A DNA stretch of 64,000 nt from an uncultured Chloroflexales bacterium (GCA_937902315.1 CALGUG010000060.1:7223-71222), one strand, 5' to 3'; shown: positions 7,945-16,294, counted from the first letter of the stretch. Made by a program: numbers and translations. Notes: generated by a model from the sequence alone, not told the origin.

Positions 7945-9543
7945 GTGACACAAGATAAAGAACAGATCACACCAGAGATGATCGCCGCCGTCGAGGCCTT
8001 AATTGGCCTGCGCTTTAGCGCCGAACAGCGTAGCTTGATGCTTTCTGGCCTCTCCAATCTGCGTGAACAGTATGCCCAGATTCATGCACACGCGCTTCCA
8101 TACACCCAAGGCCCTGCGCTCTACTTCAATCCGCGTCTGCCGGATATGTATTTCCAAAACAATCACGAAGGTTTCCATCTCAAGCTGCCCGAAGGCATAG
8201 AACGCCCGAGCAGCGACGACGAGATCGCCTTCTTGAGCGTCAGCGAACTGGCCGTACTGATCCGCACGGGCCAAATCAGCTCGCTCGAACTGACCAAGAT
8301 CTATCTCGAACGCATCAAACGCTACGGCCCGCGCCTTAACTGCATCGTCACATTGACCGAAGAGTTGGCGCTCCAACAAGCCCAGCGCGCCGATGACGAG
8401 ATAGCCGCCGGACACTATCGCGGGCCGCTGCACGGCATTCCCTACGGAGCCAAAGATCTCTTCGCAACCAAGGGTATTCCAACAACCTGGGGCGATGTTC
8501 CCTATAAAGAGCAAGTCTTCGACTATAACGCTGCAGTGATCGATCGTTTGGAAGAGGCTGGCGCGGTCTTGATCGCCAAACTCAGCCTCGGTGCGCTGGC
8601 TTGGGGCGATGTTTGGTTCAACGGGCGCACCAATAACCCTTGGAATCTTGAAACAGGCACAAGCGGATCGTCTGCAGGCTCGGGCGCTGCGGTCGCAGCC
8701 GGCTTAGTCGGCTTCGCGCTCGGCACCGAAACCAACGGTTCGATCATCTATCCTTCGACCTTCTGTGGAATCACAGGTTTGCGCCCAACCTTTGGCCGCA
8801 TCAGCCGCTACGGCGCTATGCCGCTCAGTTGGAGTATGGATAAGATCGGCCCCATGTGTCGTTCAGTCGAAGATTGTGCCCTTGTGCTCGATGTTTTGCA
8901 CGGTCCTGACCAGCGCGATTCGGTTACGCTCGGCCTACCGGGCTGCGGCTGGGATGGCAACTACGATATTCAGGGCCTACGCTTGGGTTACGTGCCTGCC
9001 GCCTTCGAATCAGACGAGCCTGCCATTCGTAACGCCCGCGCCGCACTCGATCTATTTGCATCTTTAGGCGCCGAACTGAAGCCGATCAACTTACCGCTCG
9101 AGAGCGCCAACTCGATCTCATTTATTTTGCAGGCCGAGGCGGCGGCTGCCTTCGATGAACTGCTGCGTAGCGGCCAAGTCGAGCTGCTCACACGACAAGT
9201 TGAGGACGCTTGGCCGAACGTCTTCCGCTACGCACGTACTATCCCAGCGGTGGAATACATTCAAGCCAATCGCATCAGGGTAAGCATTATGCAAGAGATG
9301 GCTCAGCTCTTTGAACAGATCGATGCCTATGTCTTGCCCTTCGGATTCTCGCACCACTCCACGCTTTCCAACCTAACCGGACACCCTGCGATCGGTCTGC
9401 CAAGCGGTTTCGACCAAGAACAGATGCCAACAGCGATCGAATGTATCGCTCAGCTCTACGACGAGGCGACCTTACTCAGACTTGCAAGCGCCTTCCAGCA
9501 TGCAAGCGACTTCCATCTCCAACATCCGGAGCTTAACGACTAG
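7945..9543 (+). CDS. Amidase signature enzyme
   Basis: This 532-aa protein hydrolyses amide bonds with the Ser-cisSer-Lys triad of amidase-signature enzymes. K170 lies in GIPYGAKDLF. The Gly/Ser-rich loop TSGSSAGSGAAVAAG holds the cis-Ser at 242/243. S266 lies in GTETNGSIIYPS, where the usual GGS is NGS. About 95 residues precede the amidase core, more than in GatA, and there is no GatB or GatC next to it, so tRNA amidation is unlikely. The start is GTG. An ATG at 7932 is out of frame. Position between sugar dehydrogenases and a sugar-acid dehydratase suggests a substrate such as a sugar amide or lactam, which is inference. Confidence 0.85.
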   Translation: MTQDKEQITPEMIAAVEALIGLRFSAEQRSLMLSGLSNLREQYAQIHAHALPYTQGPALYFNPRLPDMYFQNNHEGFHLKLPEGIERPSSDDEIAFLSVSELAVLIRTGQISSLELTKIYLERIKRYGPRLNCIVTLTEELALQQAQRADDEIAAGHYRGPLHGIPYGAKDLFATKGIPTTWGDVPYKEQVFDYNAAVIDRLEEAGAVLIAKLSLGALAWGDVWFNGRTNNPWNLETGTSGSSAGSGAAVAAGLVGFALGTETNGSIIYPSTFCGITGLRPTFGRISRYGAMPLSWSMDKIGPMCRSVEDCALVLDVLHGPDQRDSVTLGLPGCGWDGNYDIQGLRLGYVPAAFESDEPAIRNARAALDLFASLGAELKPINLPLESANSISFILQAEAAAAFDELLRSGQVELLTRQVEDAWPNVFRYARTIPAVEYIQANRIRVSIMQEMAQLFEQIDAYVLPFGFSHHSTLSNLTGHPAIGLPSGFDQEQMPTAIECIAQLYDEATLLRLASAFQHASDFHLQHPELND

Positions 9544-9555
9544 CTGATCTCTATG

Positions 9556-9583
9556 AGCAGGAGCGCAATGAAAGCCTCCTGCT
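9556..9583 (+). other. Intercistronic hairpin before gudD-like gene
   Basis: AGCAGGAG (9556-9563) pairs with CTCCTGCT (9576-9583), followed by TCTCTCTTT. This is a weak terminator or attenuator between amidase and dehydratase, just before a strong ribosome site. Confidence 0.45.
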
Positions 9584-9608
9584 TCTCTCTTTGCAAAGGA
9601 GCACCAGC

Positions 9609-10901
9609 ATGAAGATTGTAGAGTATCGCGTTACCCCAATCGCCTTCAGCGATCCGCCCATTCGGGCCGCCTCCGGTCTGCACGCTCCCTACGCCTTACG
9701 CACCATCGTCGAAATCGTCAGCGACGATGGCATCACCGGTATCAGCGAGACCCACGGTGGCGCCGCAGTAGTCGCTGATCTCGAAGCCGTGCGCGATCTA
9801 GTGATCGGGCGCGACCCTTATCAGCTCGCCAGCCTTGAAACAGCGATCGCACCCAGCAGTCAACGTTGGGGCGGCGAGGGCAGCAAAGACTTTTGGGAAG
9901 GTAAACTGCATTCGCCACCGCGTACCTTCGGCGCGATCGAAGTAGCTTGTCTCGACTTGATCGGTAAATCGATCGGCAAGCCCGTGTGCGATCTCTTGGG
10001 CGGACGTGTTCGTGATGAGGTGCCCTTTAGCGCTTACCTCTTCTACAAACATCGCGGTGCGGGCGGCAAATATGGCTTCGACATGGACCCTGAAGCCAGC
10101 GATGGCTGGGAACTGGCTCGCCAAGAGGAAGCGCTCGACGCCCAATCGCTGGTCGAACAGGCCAAAGCCATGGTGAAGGCCTTCGGCTTTAAGTCGATCA
10201 AGCTCAAAGCGGGTGTGCTCGAACCCGCCGAAGAGGTGCGCACCATTCAAGCGCTGCGCGCCGCCTTCGGCCCCGATGTACCCTTGCGCATCGACCCCAA
10301 TGCGGCTTGGACCGTCGAGACTGCGGTGAAGTTCGCGCGCGATCTCGATGGTTTGCTGGAATACTACGAAGATCCAGTCGGCAGCAAAGAGGAGATGGCC
10401 GAGGTACACCAACGTACGGGCCTACCTATGGCGACCAATATGTGCTGTGTGAGCTTCGCCGACCTACCCGAGACCATCCGCCTCAACAGTGTGCAGATCA
10501 TTCTGGGCGATCATCACTTCTGGGGCGGTCTGCGCGCCTCCGTCGAGCTAGCTCGTATCTGTCGCACTTGGGGCATCGGCATGTCGATGCATAGCAATTC
10601 TCATATGGGCATCTCGCTCGCAGCAATGACCCATCTGGCTGCCGCTGTGCCTAATCTCACTTATGCTTGCGACACTCACTATCCTTGGCAGAAGGATGAG
10701 ATCATTGTTGGCGGCAAGCTGCAGTTTAAAGATGGCGCGCTAGCTGTGCCCACAGGCCCCGGTCTGGGTGTAGAGCTCGACCGCGATCAACTAGCGCGCA
10801 TGCACGAAACCTACATCAAGAGCGGTTTAACCAAACGCGACGATGAAATCGAGATGCAGAAGGTCGAACCGGGCTGGAAGTATCGCCGCCCACGCTGGTA
10901 G
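9609..10901 (+). CDS. gudD: Glucarate dehydratase-like enolase superfamily enzyme
   Basis: This 430-aa enolase superfamily member most resembles glucarate dehydratase, which removes water from D-glucarate or idarate to give 5-keto-4-deoxyglucarate. Evidence is the KSIKLKAG catalytic lysine motif, the metal-ligand series RIDPNAAW / YYEDPVG / ATNMCCVSFADL, the HSNSHMGISLAAMTHLAAAVPNL segment with the catalytic His, and the DTHYPWQ motif near the C-terminus. The length is close to the 440 aa expected. AAAGGAG at 9595-9601 fixes the ATG at 9609. An earlier in-frame ATG at 9591 overlaps that site. Substrate specificity in this subgroup can drift, so the symbol is provisional. A strong terminator follows. 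Confidence 0.82.
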   Translation: MKIVEYRVTPIAFSDPPIRAASGLHAPYALRTIVEIVSDDGITGISETHGGAAVVADLEAVRDLVIGRDPYQLASLETAIAPSSQRWGGEGSKDFWEGKLHSPPRTFGAIEVACLDLIGKSIGKPVCDLLGGRVRDEVPFSAYLFYKHRGAGGKYGFDMDPEASDGWELARQEEALDAQSLVEQAKAMVKAFGFKSIKLKAGVLEPAEEVRTIQALRAAFGPDVPLRIDPNAAWTVETAVKFARDLDGLLEYYEDPVGSKEEMAEVHQRTGLPMATNMCCVSFADLPETIRLNSVQIILGDHHFWGGLRASVELARICRTWGIGMSMHSNSHMGISLAAMTHLAAAVPNLTYACDTHYPWQKDEIIVGGKLQFKDGALAVPTGPGLGVELDRDQLARMHETYIKSGLTKRDDEIEMQKVEPGWKYRRPRW

Positions 10902-10948
10902 AGCAGCACGCTCTTTATTTCAACTTGTTATGCATAACTCCTAAAGTC

Positions 10949-10988
10949 AAAGCCCGCCAGAGCACTTACTCTGGTGGGCTTTGCGCTT
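10949..10988 (+). terminator. Rho-independent terminator after the dehydratase
   Basis: AAAGCCCGCCAGAG (10949-10962) pairs with CTCTGGTGGGCTTT (10969-10982) over a 6-nt loop, with one G-T pair. It closes the 5668-10901 plus-strand cluster. Confidence 0.75.
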
Positions 10989-11039
10989 CGAATATAAGAA
11001 ACATTCATCGTTGCTTGTTTTATACAGGGCTGTGTTTCT

Positions 11040-11270
11040 TTCATGCAGCCCTCTGTTTCATTCATGCAGCCCTCTGTTTGCTTCATGCAGGCCTGTAATT
11101 GCTTCATACAAGCCTCTGTTTCATTCATGCAGGCTTCTGTTTACTTCATGCAGGCCTGTAATTGCTTCATACAAGCCTCTGTTTCATTCATGCAACCCTC
11201 TGTTTCTTTCATACAGGCCTGTAATTGCTTCATACAAGCCTCTGTTTCTTTCATACAGGCGACAATGTAA
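11040..11270. repeat. Eleven-unit 21-bp tandem repeat
   Basis: Eleven consecutive 21-bp units each begin TTCATGCA or TTCATACA. From the third unit they show a higher-order 63-bp period of three alternating types (GGCCTGTAATTGC, AAGCCTCTGTTTC, then a variable one). A partial unit precedes at about 11019. Since 21 is a multiple of three, all frames repeat every seven codons. The minus strand reads as repeated heptads such as MKQTEGC but is cut by an in-frame TAA near 11142. The plus strand reads as MQASVSF-like heptads with no clear ribosome site. I regard it as a minisatellite, possibly a decayed repeat-protein gene. Confidence 0.85.
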
Positions 11271-11353
11271 TGAAGTCAAGGCTTACAAGTAAAAAGAGAG
11301 TAAGCAAAATTAGATCTTGTGGCTTCATAAACAAGCAGATATATAGCACTAAG

Positions 11354-11377
11354 CTTCCAATTGCAAGCAACTAGAAG
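11354..11377. repeat. Small palindromic repeat (copy 1)
   Basis: CTTCCAATTGC and GCAACTAGAAG form a short imperfect palindrome. It is related to sites at 11499-11526 and 63848-63874. Confidence 0.5.
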
Positions 11378-11420
11378 ATTTTAAAGAGTATTCTCAACGA
11401 AACACAACGTTTCAGCCTAT

Positions 11421-11450
11421 TTGGTGCTTGCACCAGACAGGTTGCAGCGA
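11421..11450. repeat. 30-bp dispersed repeat (also at 56145)
   Basis: TTGGTGCTTGCACCAG followed by a related 14-nt tail recurs at 56145-56174. The first part is itself a palindrome (GGTGCTTGCACC). Confidence 0.55.
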
Positions 11451-11498
11451 TCCCATCGTTTCCTTCTCCCTCTTACCACACTCACATTCTGACCACTA

Positions 11499-11530
11499 AC
11501 CTTCCAGTTGCAAGCAGCTAGAAGGTTTTT
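11499..11530 (+). repeat. Small palindromic repeat (copy 2)
   Basis: ACCTTCCAGTTGC pairs imperfectly with GCAGCTAGAAGGT and is followed by TTTT, so it could also act as a terminator. It is the same family as 11354-11377. The remaining gap sequence up to 11613 shows nothing else that I can name. Confidence 0.5.
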
Positions 11531-11607
11531 GAGGGCTTTTCTAATTAAGATGCGGGTAACTAGAAGATTCTAGAAGGTAATGGTCGTACTGTTAGCTCGT
11601 TACGGCA

Positions 11608-11650
11608 AATAATAAAAGCGGAGATGCAGCTAGGCTGCACCTCCGCTTTT
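11608..11650 (-). terminator. Terminator after M20 peptidase
   Basis: A 17-bp stem with one mismatch (11614-11630 with 11634-11650) has a 3-nt loop and a TTTTATT tail on the minus strand. It ends the peptidase transcript. Confidence 0.8.
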
Positions 11651-11667
11651 ACGTGACGCTCTATGAG

Positions 11668-13047
11668 CTATTCTAGTTCGGCGAAGCCAAGCATTACGCG
11701 CACGCCGTGCTTCACACCGCGAATGAAGTCTTCGATGCGGATGTTCTCATCGGGCGCGTGGGCGCGGCCGCCAGGATAGCCAGCACCAACGCTAGCGATC
11801 GGCACCTTCAGATATTCGATGAAGGCATGGTTGGGGCCCGAGCCGCCGATCATCGGGCGAACCACAGCGGGCTTGCCATAAACTTCGGCACTCTTTTCGA
11901 CCACCAGCTTCACGAAAGGATCATCGGGGTCGGTGCGGCCGGGTGCTTCGCCACCCAGAAGCTCGACCTTGACATCTTCAAAGCCCTGCTCATCCAAGTG
12001 AGCGCGCAGCTTGGCGACGATCTCTTCGGGAGTCTGGTTGGGAACCAAACGGAAGTCGATCTTGGCGCTTGCCTTGGCTGGCAATACGGTCTTGCTGCCC
12101 GGACCTTGATAACCGCTGGTCAAACCACAGATCGTACAGGTCGGCACAAAGACCGACTCGCGCTGCAGTTCAACACCGCTCAGATCGTGGGTGAAGCGCT
12201 CGACGCCGTAGATGCGCTTGAACTTCTCGGACTCGTCGGGCAGCGCTGCCAACATCTCCATGTCGCGCTGAGTCGGCTCTACAACGTTGTCGTAGAAGCC
12301 GGGGATCAGTACACGCTCGGTCTTGGGATCTTTGATGGTGTTGAGCGCCCAAACCAAACGCCATGCAGCGTGCGGGAAGATCGAGCCGCCCAAGCCGGAG
12401 TGAGCATCGAGGGTCAGCTTCTCTACACTCAGCTCGACATAGCAGATACCGCGCATACCGAGGTATTGCTCGGAGGCACCGTCTTCGTTGATACCACCGA
12501 ATTCCCACAGACAGGCGTCGGCCTTCAGCAGTTCAGTGTTCTCTTTGATGAAGTCGGGCAGGCTAACGCTGCTCACTTCCTCTTCGCCTTCGATCACAAA
12601 CTTCACATTACAGGGCAGCTTGCCCAGCACGGCCTGCAGAGCATCGATAGCGGCCAAGCGGTTGACGATCTCGCCCTTGTCGTCGGAAACACCGCGAGCA
12701 TACAGCTTGCCATCGCGCTGGGTCAGCTCGAACGCAGGCGAGGTCCAGAGTTCGAACGGCTCAGCGGGCTGCACATCGTAGTGGTTGTAGCAGAGCAGCG
12801 TGCGCGGGCTTTCGCCTTCAGCTGCACCAACAACAACCGGGTGGCCAGCGGTCGGCATAACCGATGCTTCAAAACCGCGAGCGCGCAACATATCGGCGAC
12901 AAGTGCAGCACACTCGTCGATTCCTTCGTGCTTGGCCGAAACGCTGGGGATGGCGCACAGCTTCGCTAACTCATCGATCCAACGATCTATATTGGCTTCG
13001 ATATAGGCGTCGAGTTTCGCGAGCAGTTCAGTGTTAGAAGAAGACAT
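11668..13047 (-). CDS. M20 family metallopeptidase (dipeptidase-like)
   Basis: This 459-aa zinc peptidase belongs to the M20/M25/M40 family. The first metal-site motif LCYNHYDVQPAEPFELW supplies His and the adjacent Asp. YARGVSDDKGE gives the bridging Asp. EGEEEVSSVSLPDF provides the catalytic Glu and a metal Glu. GGSGPNHAFIEYLKVP near the C-terminus carries the last zinc-ligand region. There is no signal peptide, so it is cytoplasmic. It cleaves dipeptides or small N-acyl amino acids. The exact substrate is not shown. The start ATG follows a GAGGAGTTAGGC-like ribosome site. An extended -10 (TGGTATTAT, 13111-13119 region, minus strand) lies about 70 bp upstream. Confidence 0.9.
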   Translation of the reverse strand: MSSSNTELLAKLDAYIEANIDRWIDELAKLCAIPSVSAKHEGIDECAALVADMLRARGFEASVMPTAGHPVVVGAAEGESPRTLLCYNHYDVQPAEPFELWTSPAFELTQRDGKLYARGVSDDKGEIVNRLAAIDALQAVLGKLPCNVKFVIEGEEEVSSVSLPDFIKENTELLKADACLWEFGGINEDGASEQYLGMRGICYVELSVEKLTLDAHSGLGGSIFPHAAWRLVWALNTIKDPKTERVLIPGFYDNVVEPTQRDMEMLAALPDESEKFKRIYGVERFTHDLSGVELQRESVFVPTCTICGLTSGYQGPGSKTVLPAKASAKIDFRLVPNQTPEEIVAKLRAHLDEQGFEDVKVELLGGEAPGRTDPDDPFVKLVVEKSAEVYGKPAVVRPMIGGSGPNHAFIEYLKVPIASVGAGYPGGRAHAPDENIRIEDFIRGVKHGVRVMLGFAELE

Positions 13048-13113
13048 GCCTAACTCCTCATAGTGTGGAAACTAAGTCTAAAGGTATGATGCTTTAAGAC
13101 TCCGCGTGCTTTA

Positions 13114-13122
13114 ATAATACCA
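13114..13122 (-). promoter_or_regulatory. Extended -10 for M20 peptidase
   Basis: On the minus strand this reads TGGTATTAT about 67 bp before the start at 13047. Confidence 0.45.
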
Positions 13123-13213
13123 GCAATTGCATCGAGCGATTTTGATGAGAAACAGCAGCAAAACAAGAGTAATAAGCCTTTACGTGCCGCATCACAATCG
13201 GCGAGATCCTTTA

Positions 13214-13228
13214 TGAGAATGATTACCA
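13214..13228. promoter_or_regulatory. Possible Fur/PerR-type box upstream of dps
   Basis: TGAGAATGATTACCA matches the 7-1-7 Fur-family consensus at 12 of its 14 defined positions. It lies about 44 bp upstream of the dps -10. Iron or peroxide control of dps by Fur-family repressors is well known, so the assignment is plausible but unproven here. Confidence 0.4.
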
Positions 13229-13271
13229 AGCTCCGACACAACAGTTTCTTAGATTTCACTAAAAATAGTGC

Positions 13272-13277
13272 TATACT
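13272..13277 (+). promoter_or_regulatory. -10 element for dps
   Basis: TATACT is preceded by a poor -35 (TTAGAT) at 17 bp. The start codon is 73 bp downstream of it. Confidence 0.5.
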
Positions 13278-13349
13278 GAATCGTGATGGCACTTAACGTG
13301 CTAGCTACAGTATTGAAAACTGTGGACAAGAACAGCCAAGGAGTATCTG

Positions 13350-13883
13350 ATGGCTACCAAAGAGGTTAAGGATGTAGGTCTTATTCAAGAGTTCGGTTCT
13401 CTTATCCATGTACCTAACGGCTTGAGTGAGAAAGATCGCTCGGAAATTGTCCAGCGACTGAACCGCAATGCGGCCAACCTCCAACTCTTGTACATGCGTT
13501 ATAAAAAAGATCATTGGACGATCCGCGGACGCCATTTTCACTCGCTCCACTTATTTTTTGAAGAACTGGCCAATGAAGTATTGGCTCAAACAGATGTTAT
13601 TGCAGAACGTGTAGTTGGCTTGGGCGGCGTTGTTGTTTCAATGCCCGATGAAATCGCAGAACATGCAACCATCGGTCAGCTGCCCGCCGGTATTCACGAT
13701 ACAAAAACTATGTTGCAGCGCGAGCTGCAAGCCCTCGAAACCATGGAAGTCGAGATTCGCGAAGATATGGAGCGAGCCGACGAGCTTGGCGACCCTACTA
13801 CCAACGATCTGTTAAATGCAGTTCTAGATGTGCTTGAAAAACAGACTTGGATGATTAATTCTCAACAGGCAGATCTAGACTAA
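13350..13883 (+). CDS. dps: Dps family DNA-protection miniferritin
   Basis: This 177-aa ferritin-like protein oxidises Fe(II) with peroxide and stores iron in a dodecamer, protecting DNA. The Dps signature is clear: KDHWTIRGRHFHSLHLFFEEL with H55, H67 and E71, then QTDVIAERVVGLGG with D82 and E86. These are the shared-interface ferroxidase ligands. The start follows CCAAGGAG at normal spacing. The length is at the usual 150-180 aa range. It is monocistronic, between a -10 element at 13272 and a strong terminator at 13910. Confidence 0.92.
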   Translation: MATKEVKDVGLIQEFGSLIHVPNGLSEKDRSEIVQRLNRNAANLQLLYMRYKKDHWTIRGRHFHSLHLFFEELANEVLAQTDVIAERVVGLGGVVVSMPDEIAEHATIGQLPAGIHDTKTMLQRELQALETMEVEIREDMERADELGDPTTNDLLNAVLDVLEKQTWMINSQQADLD

Positions 13884-13909
13884 GCTGGACCGCGCCTGGT
13901 AACCTATTG

Positions 13910-13950
13910 CAAGAGCGGATGTGGAGCAGAAGACATCCGCTCTTGTTTTG
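13910..13950 (+). terminator. Terminator after dps
   Basis: A perfect 13-bp stem (13910-13922 with 13933-13945) is followed by TTTTGT. Confidence 0.85.
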
Positions 13951-14193
13951 TGTGATACTCCGCGCTATCGAACAAAATCTCACCCCACTCTTTCCCTCGC
14001 TTTTCGTTTCTCACGCTGCGAGCATATGTATCTTTATGCTGATGTGATAGCACTACGCATGGCGCGTGCGTTTGGCTTAGAAGAGCGTGTCCCCCAACAG
14101 ATCTCGTCTACAACAACATCATTTTGCAGCCTTGAGTCTTGGGCAGCGGCTTCGCATAAGCTGCGAGCACTGCATGGTGACTGACAGGACCTT

Positions 14194-14214
14194 GGTAGCC
14201 GTAGGCGGACGCGC
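14194..14214 (-). repeat. Dispersed repeat family 1, solo core
   Basis: The core is in reverse orientation (TAGCCGTAGGCGGACGC) between dps and the gamma-glutamyltransferase gene. Confidence 0.75.
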
Positions 14215-14314
14215 CAAGGACCTGATTTGTGGTAAAGACCTTCAACGCCAACGCGTTATCGTCTTTGAAGCAAGCGGCGAGATGCAGGATAGCCAGAAAG
14301 CAGAGCATTGTTGT

Positions 14315-14357
14315 TGAGCAGATTGTGGCGACGCCCGCGATCTGCTCAGCTTTTTTG
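14315..14357 (+). terminator. Orphan terminator-like hairpin
   Basis: TGAGCAGAT (14315-14323) pairs with ATCTGCTCA (14340-14348), followed by GCTTTTTTG. There is no credible gene directly upstream on the plus strand after the dps terminator, so it may end a small untranslated RNA or be a relic. Confidence 0.55.
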
Positions 14358-14544
14358 GGCATACGATAGCCAACTAGCCGAAGAAGGGCTTTGCCCGTAT
14401 ACTAGCAGCAGCACAATGTTCGGCAAAAAGAGGCTCCTACTCGATGCACATCGCGCAATCGGGCTGCCAACAAGCAGCATCACGAGCGCTAATCTATAGC
14501 ATAACGACGGTGTTTGCTTTCTGAAGCGACAAGGAGACGAGGCG

Positions 14545-16158
14545 ATGAGTTCGATGATCGTTGCGCCCAACCCTGCGGGCGTCGAAGAGGGTGCGAAAGT
14601 CTTGAAACAGGGCGGCAATGCGATCGACGCCGCACTGACATGTGCCTTTGTGCAAGGCATAGTAAACCCACAGATGTGTGGGATCGGCGGTTACGCCCTT
14701 TTGACTATCCATGTGCCGGGACAAAAAGCTGGTGAGAGCTTGATTCTCGATGCGCCAGCCTTGGCGGGCTCGAAAGTGCGGGCCGATATGTGGCAAGATC
14801 GCGTGATCGGGCCGAATCCCGACGGTTGGGGCTATTTTCTCAAAGATAAAGTCAACGACGTCGGGTATACATCGATCTGCACGCCCGGCACGGTCAAAGG
14901 TTTCGCCGCCATGCTCGAACGCTGGGGCACGCGCTCGTGGAGCGATATTCTGCAACCAGCGATTAAGATCGCTGAGGAAGGTTTTGTGGTCGATCCGACC
15001 CTCTCGGCGGGCTGGCGAGCGCCACGTCGCTTCCCCGAAAGCGCGACGCTGCTCGACTATATTCTCGCTAATCCCGAAGCGCGGCGCATCTATCTGAAAG
15101 CGGACGGCACGCCCTACAACGATGGCGATATCATTCGCAATCCCGACTTCGGCCAGACCCTGCGACGTTTGGCGGCCAACGGTCCGGAAGATTTTTATCG
15201 CGGCGAGCTGGCCGAAGAGATGGCACGCGACTTAGCAGCCAACGGCAGCTTTGTGACCGCCGAAGACTTCGCTAACTATCGCTTCCGCGATGTGAAGCCC
15301 GTGGTCGGTAGCTATCGTGACTATACGATCGTGACCGTGAACGCGCCCCACGGCGGGCCGACCATGCTCGAGATCCTCAATATTCTGGAAGGCTACGATC
15401 TCAGCAAGATGGAGCATAACGGGCCGGAGTATCTCTACCTCTTGGCAATGGCGATGAAGGCTGGCTTTGCCGACCGCAACCCCTATATGGCCGACCCCGA
15501 CTTCAACCAAGTGCCAGTCGATTGGATGATCAGCAAAGAGCGGGCGGCGATCTGGCGCGAGCGCATCAACAAGGGCGAGCCGATCGAGGTTTCGTTCACG
15601 CCGACCGAGCCGCCCCACACCACCCAAGTGACGGTCGTCGACAAGGATGGCATGTGCGTCTCGCTGACCCACTCGCTCGGTATGTCGTCGGGTGTGATCA
15701 CGCCCGGTCTGGGCTTTATGTACAACAACTCGATGATCAACTTCCACCCTTACCCAGGCCATATGAACTCCTTCGAGCCGGGTAAAGGCCGCACCACAGG
15801 TATGGCGCCCACCATCGTTTACAAGGGTGACAAGCCGGTCTTGGTCTTAGGCGCGCCCGGGGCGACTCGCATTCTGACCTCGGTGCTGCAAGTGATCGTA
15901 AATGTGCTCGACTTCGGTATGAGTGTGAGCGACGCCGTGTTAGCGCCGCGCATCGACAGCCAAGGGGCGGCCATTCGCGCTCAAGCGCGCATTCCCGAAT
16001 ACGTCTGCGCAGAGGTGCGCAAGCGCCACCCGATCGTGCGTATGCCGCAAAGCCACGGCGGCTTGGGCTTGGTACACGCGATCACGATCGACGAGCAGAC
16101 GGGCGAGCTGCGCGGCGCCGCCGATACCGGCGCGGGCGGTATGGCGCTCAAGGTCTAG
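14545..16158 (+). CDS. ggt: Gamma-glutamyltransferase family Ntn-hydrolase
   Basis: This 537-aa protein is a gamma-glutamyltranspeptidase-type enzyme that cleaves gamma-glutamyl amides such as glutathione or transfers the glutamyl group. Family precursors self-cleave before a catalytic Thr, and here HTTQVTVVD supplies T359 in the place of the usual TTHYSVVD. Other family segments are QGGNAIDAALTCAF, MCGIGGY, APHGGPTML, MYNNSM and GKGRTTGMAPTIV. Unlike many homologues it has no signal peptide, so it is probably cytoplasmic. AAGGAG at 14531-14536 supports the start. It is closed by its own terminator. Confidence 0.9.
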   Translation: MSSMIVAPNPAGVEEGAKVLKQGGNAIDAALTCAFVQGIVNPQMCGIGGYALLTIHVPGQKAGESLILDAPALAGSKVRADMWQDRVIGPNPDGWGYFLKDKVNDVGYTSICTPGTVKGFAAMLERWGTRSWSDILQPAIKIAEEGFVVDPTLSAGWRAPRRFPESATLLDYILANPEARRIYLKADGTPYNDGDIIRNPDFGQTLRRLAANGPEDFYRGELAEEMARDLAANGSFVTAEDFANYRFRDVKPVVGSYRDYTIVTVNAPHGGPTMLEILNILEGYDLSKMEHNGPEYLYLLAMAMKAGFADRNPYMADPDFNQVPVDWMISKERAAIWRERINKGEPIEVSFTPTEPPHTTQVTVVDKDGMCVSLTHSLGMSSGVITPGLGFMYNNSMINFHPYPGHMNSFEPGKGRTTGMAPTIVYKGDKPVLVLGAPGATRILTSVLQVIVNVLDFGMSVSDAVLAPRIDSQGAAIRAQARIPEYVCAEVRKRHPIVRMPQSHGGLGLVHAITIDEQTGELRGAADTGAGGMALKV

Positions 16159-16172
16159 CTGTTTTTGGCGCA

Positions 16173-16212
16173 AAAAACAGGACGGATTGTGCATCCGTCC
16201 TGTTTTTATTTT
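16173..16212 (+). terminator. Terminator after ggt
   Basis: A perfect 15-bp stem (16173-16187 with 16193-16207) is followed by ATTTT. Confidence 0.85.
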
Positions 16213-16235
16213 GAGCGTGCGCAAAGCACATTCGC

Positions 16236-16294
16236 TTGAGCGGCGAGCTTGCTAGCTGCCATTTGTTTCTCACCGCGTCCGCCTACGGCTATCA
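16236..16294 (+). repeat. Dispersed repeat family 1, solo end
   Basis: The core is at 16274-16294 with a degenerate outer arm. A GCCTTCGGCAGAGC module shared with repeat family 2 follows at about 16322. Confidence 0.75.

Larger units (their letters stand above)
13951..14544. other. Gap with repeat core and orphan terminator
   Basis: No convincing gene lies here. A minus-orientation core of repeat family 1 sits at 14192-14217, and a terminator-like hairpin at 14315-14357 has no gene upstream on its strand. Short reading frames across the repeat translate the core itself and are not genes. Confidence 0.5.

Noticed and set aside
7945..9543. GatA subunit of the tRNA amidotransferase
   Set aside because: The signature is shared by all amidases. 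There is an N-terminal extension, no GatB or GatC nearby, and the setting is catabolic.
11040..11270. CRISPR array
   Set aside because: The 21-bp units are contiguous with no unique spacers, and no cas gene is in the window.
11707..12969. A 420-codon plus-strand open frame opposite the M20 peptidase gene
   Set aside because: It is the antisense of a clear metallopeptidase, has no family pattern or ribosome site, and arises from the GC-rich codon usage of the true gene.
14108..14362. Minus-strand frame with a lipoprotein-like start (LAILHLAAC)
   Set aside because: There is no ribosome site, the frame begins inside a terminator hairpin, and its middle translates the dispersed repeat core.
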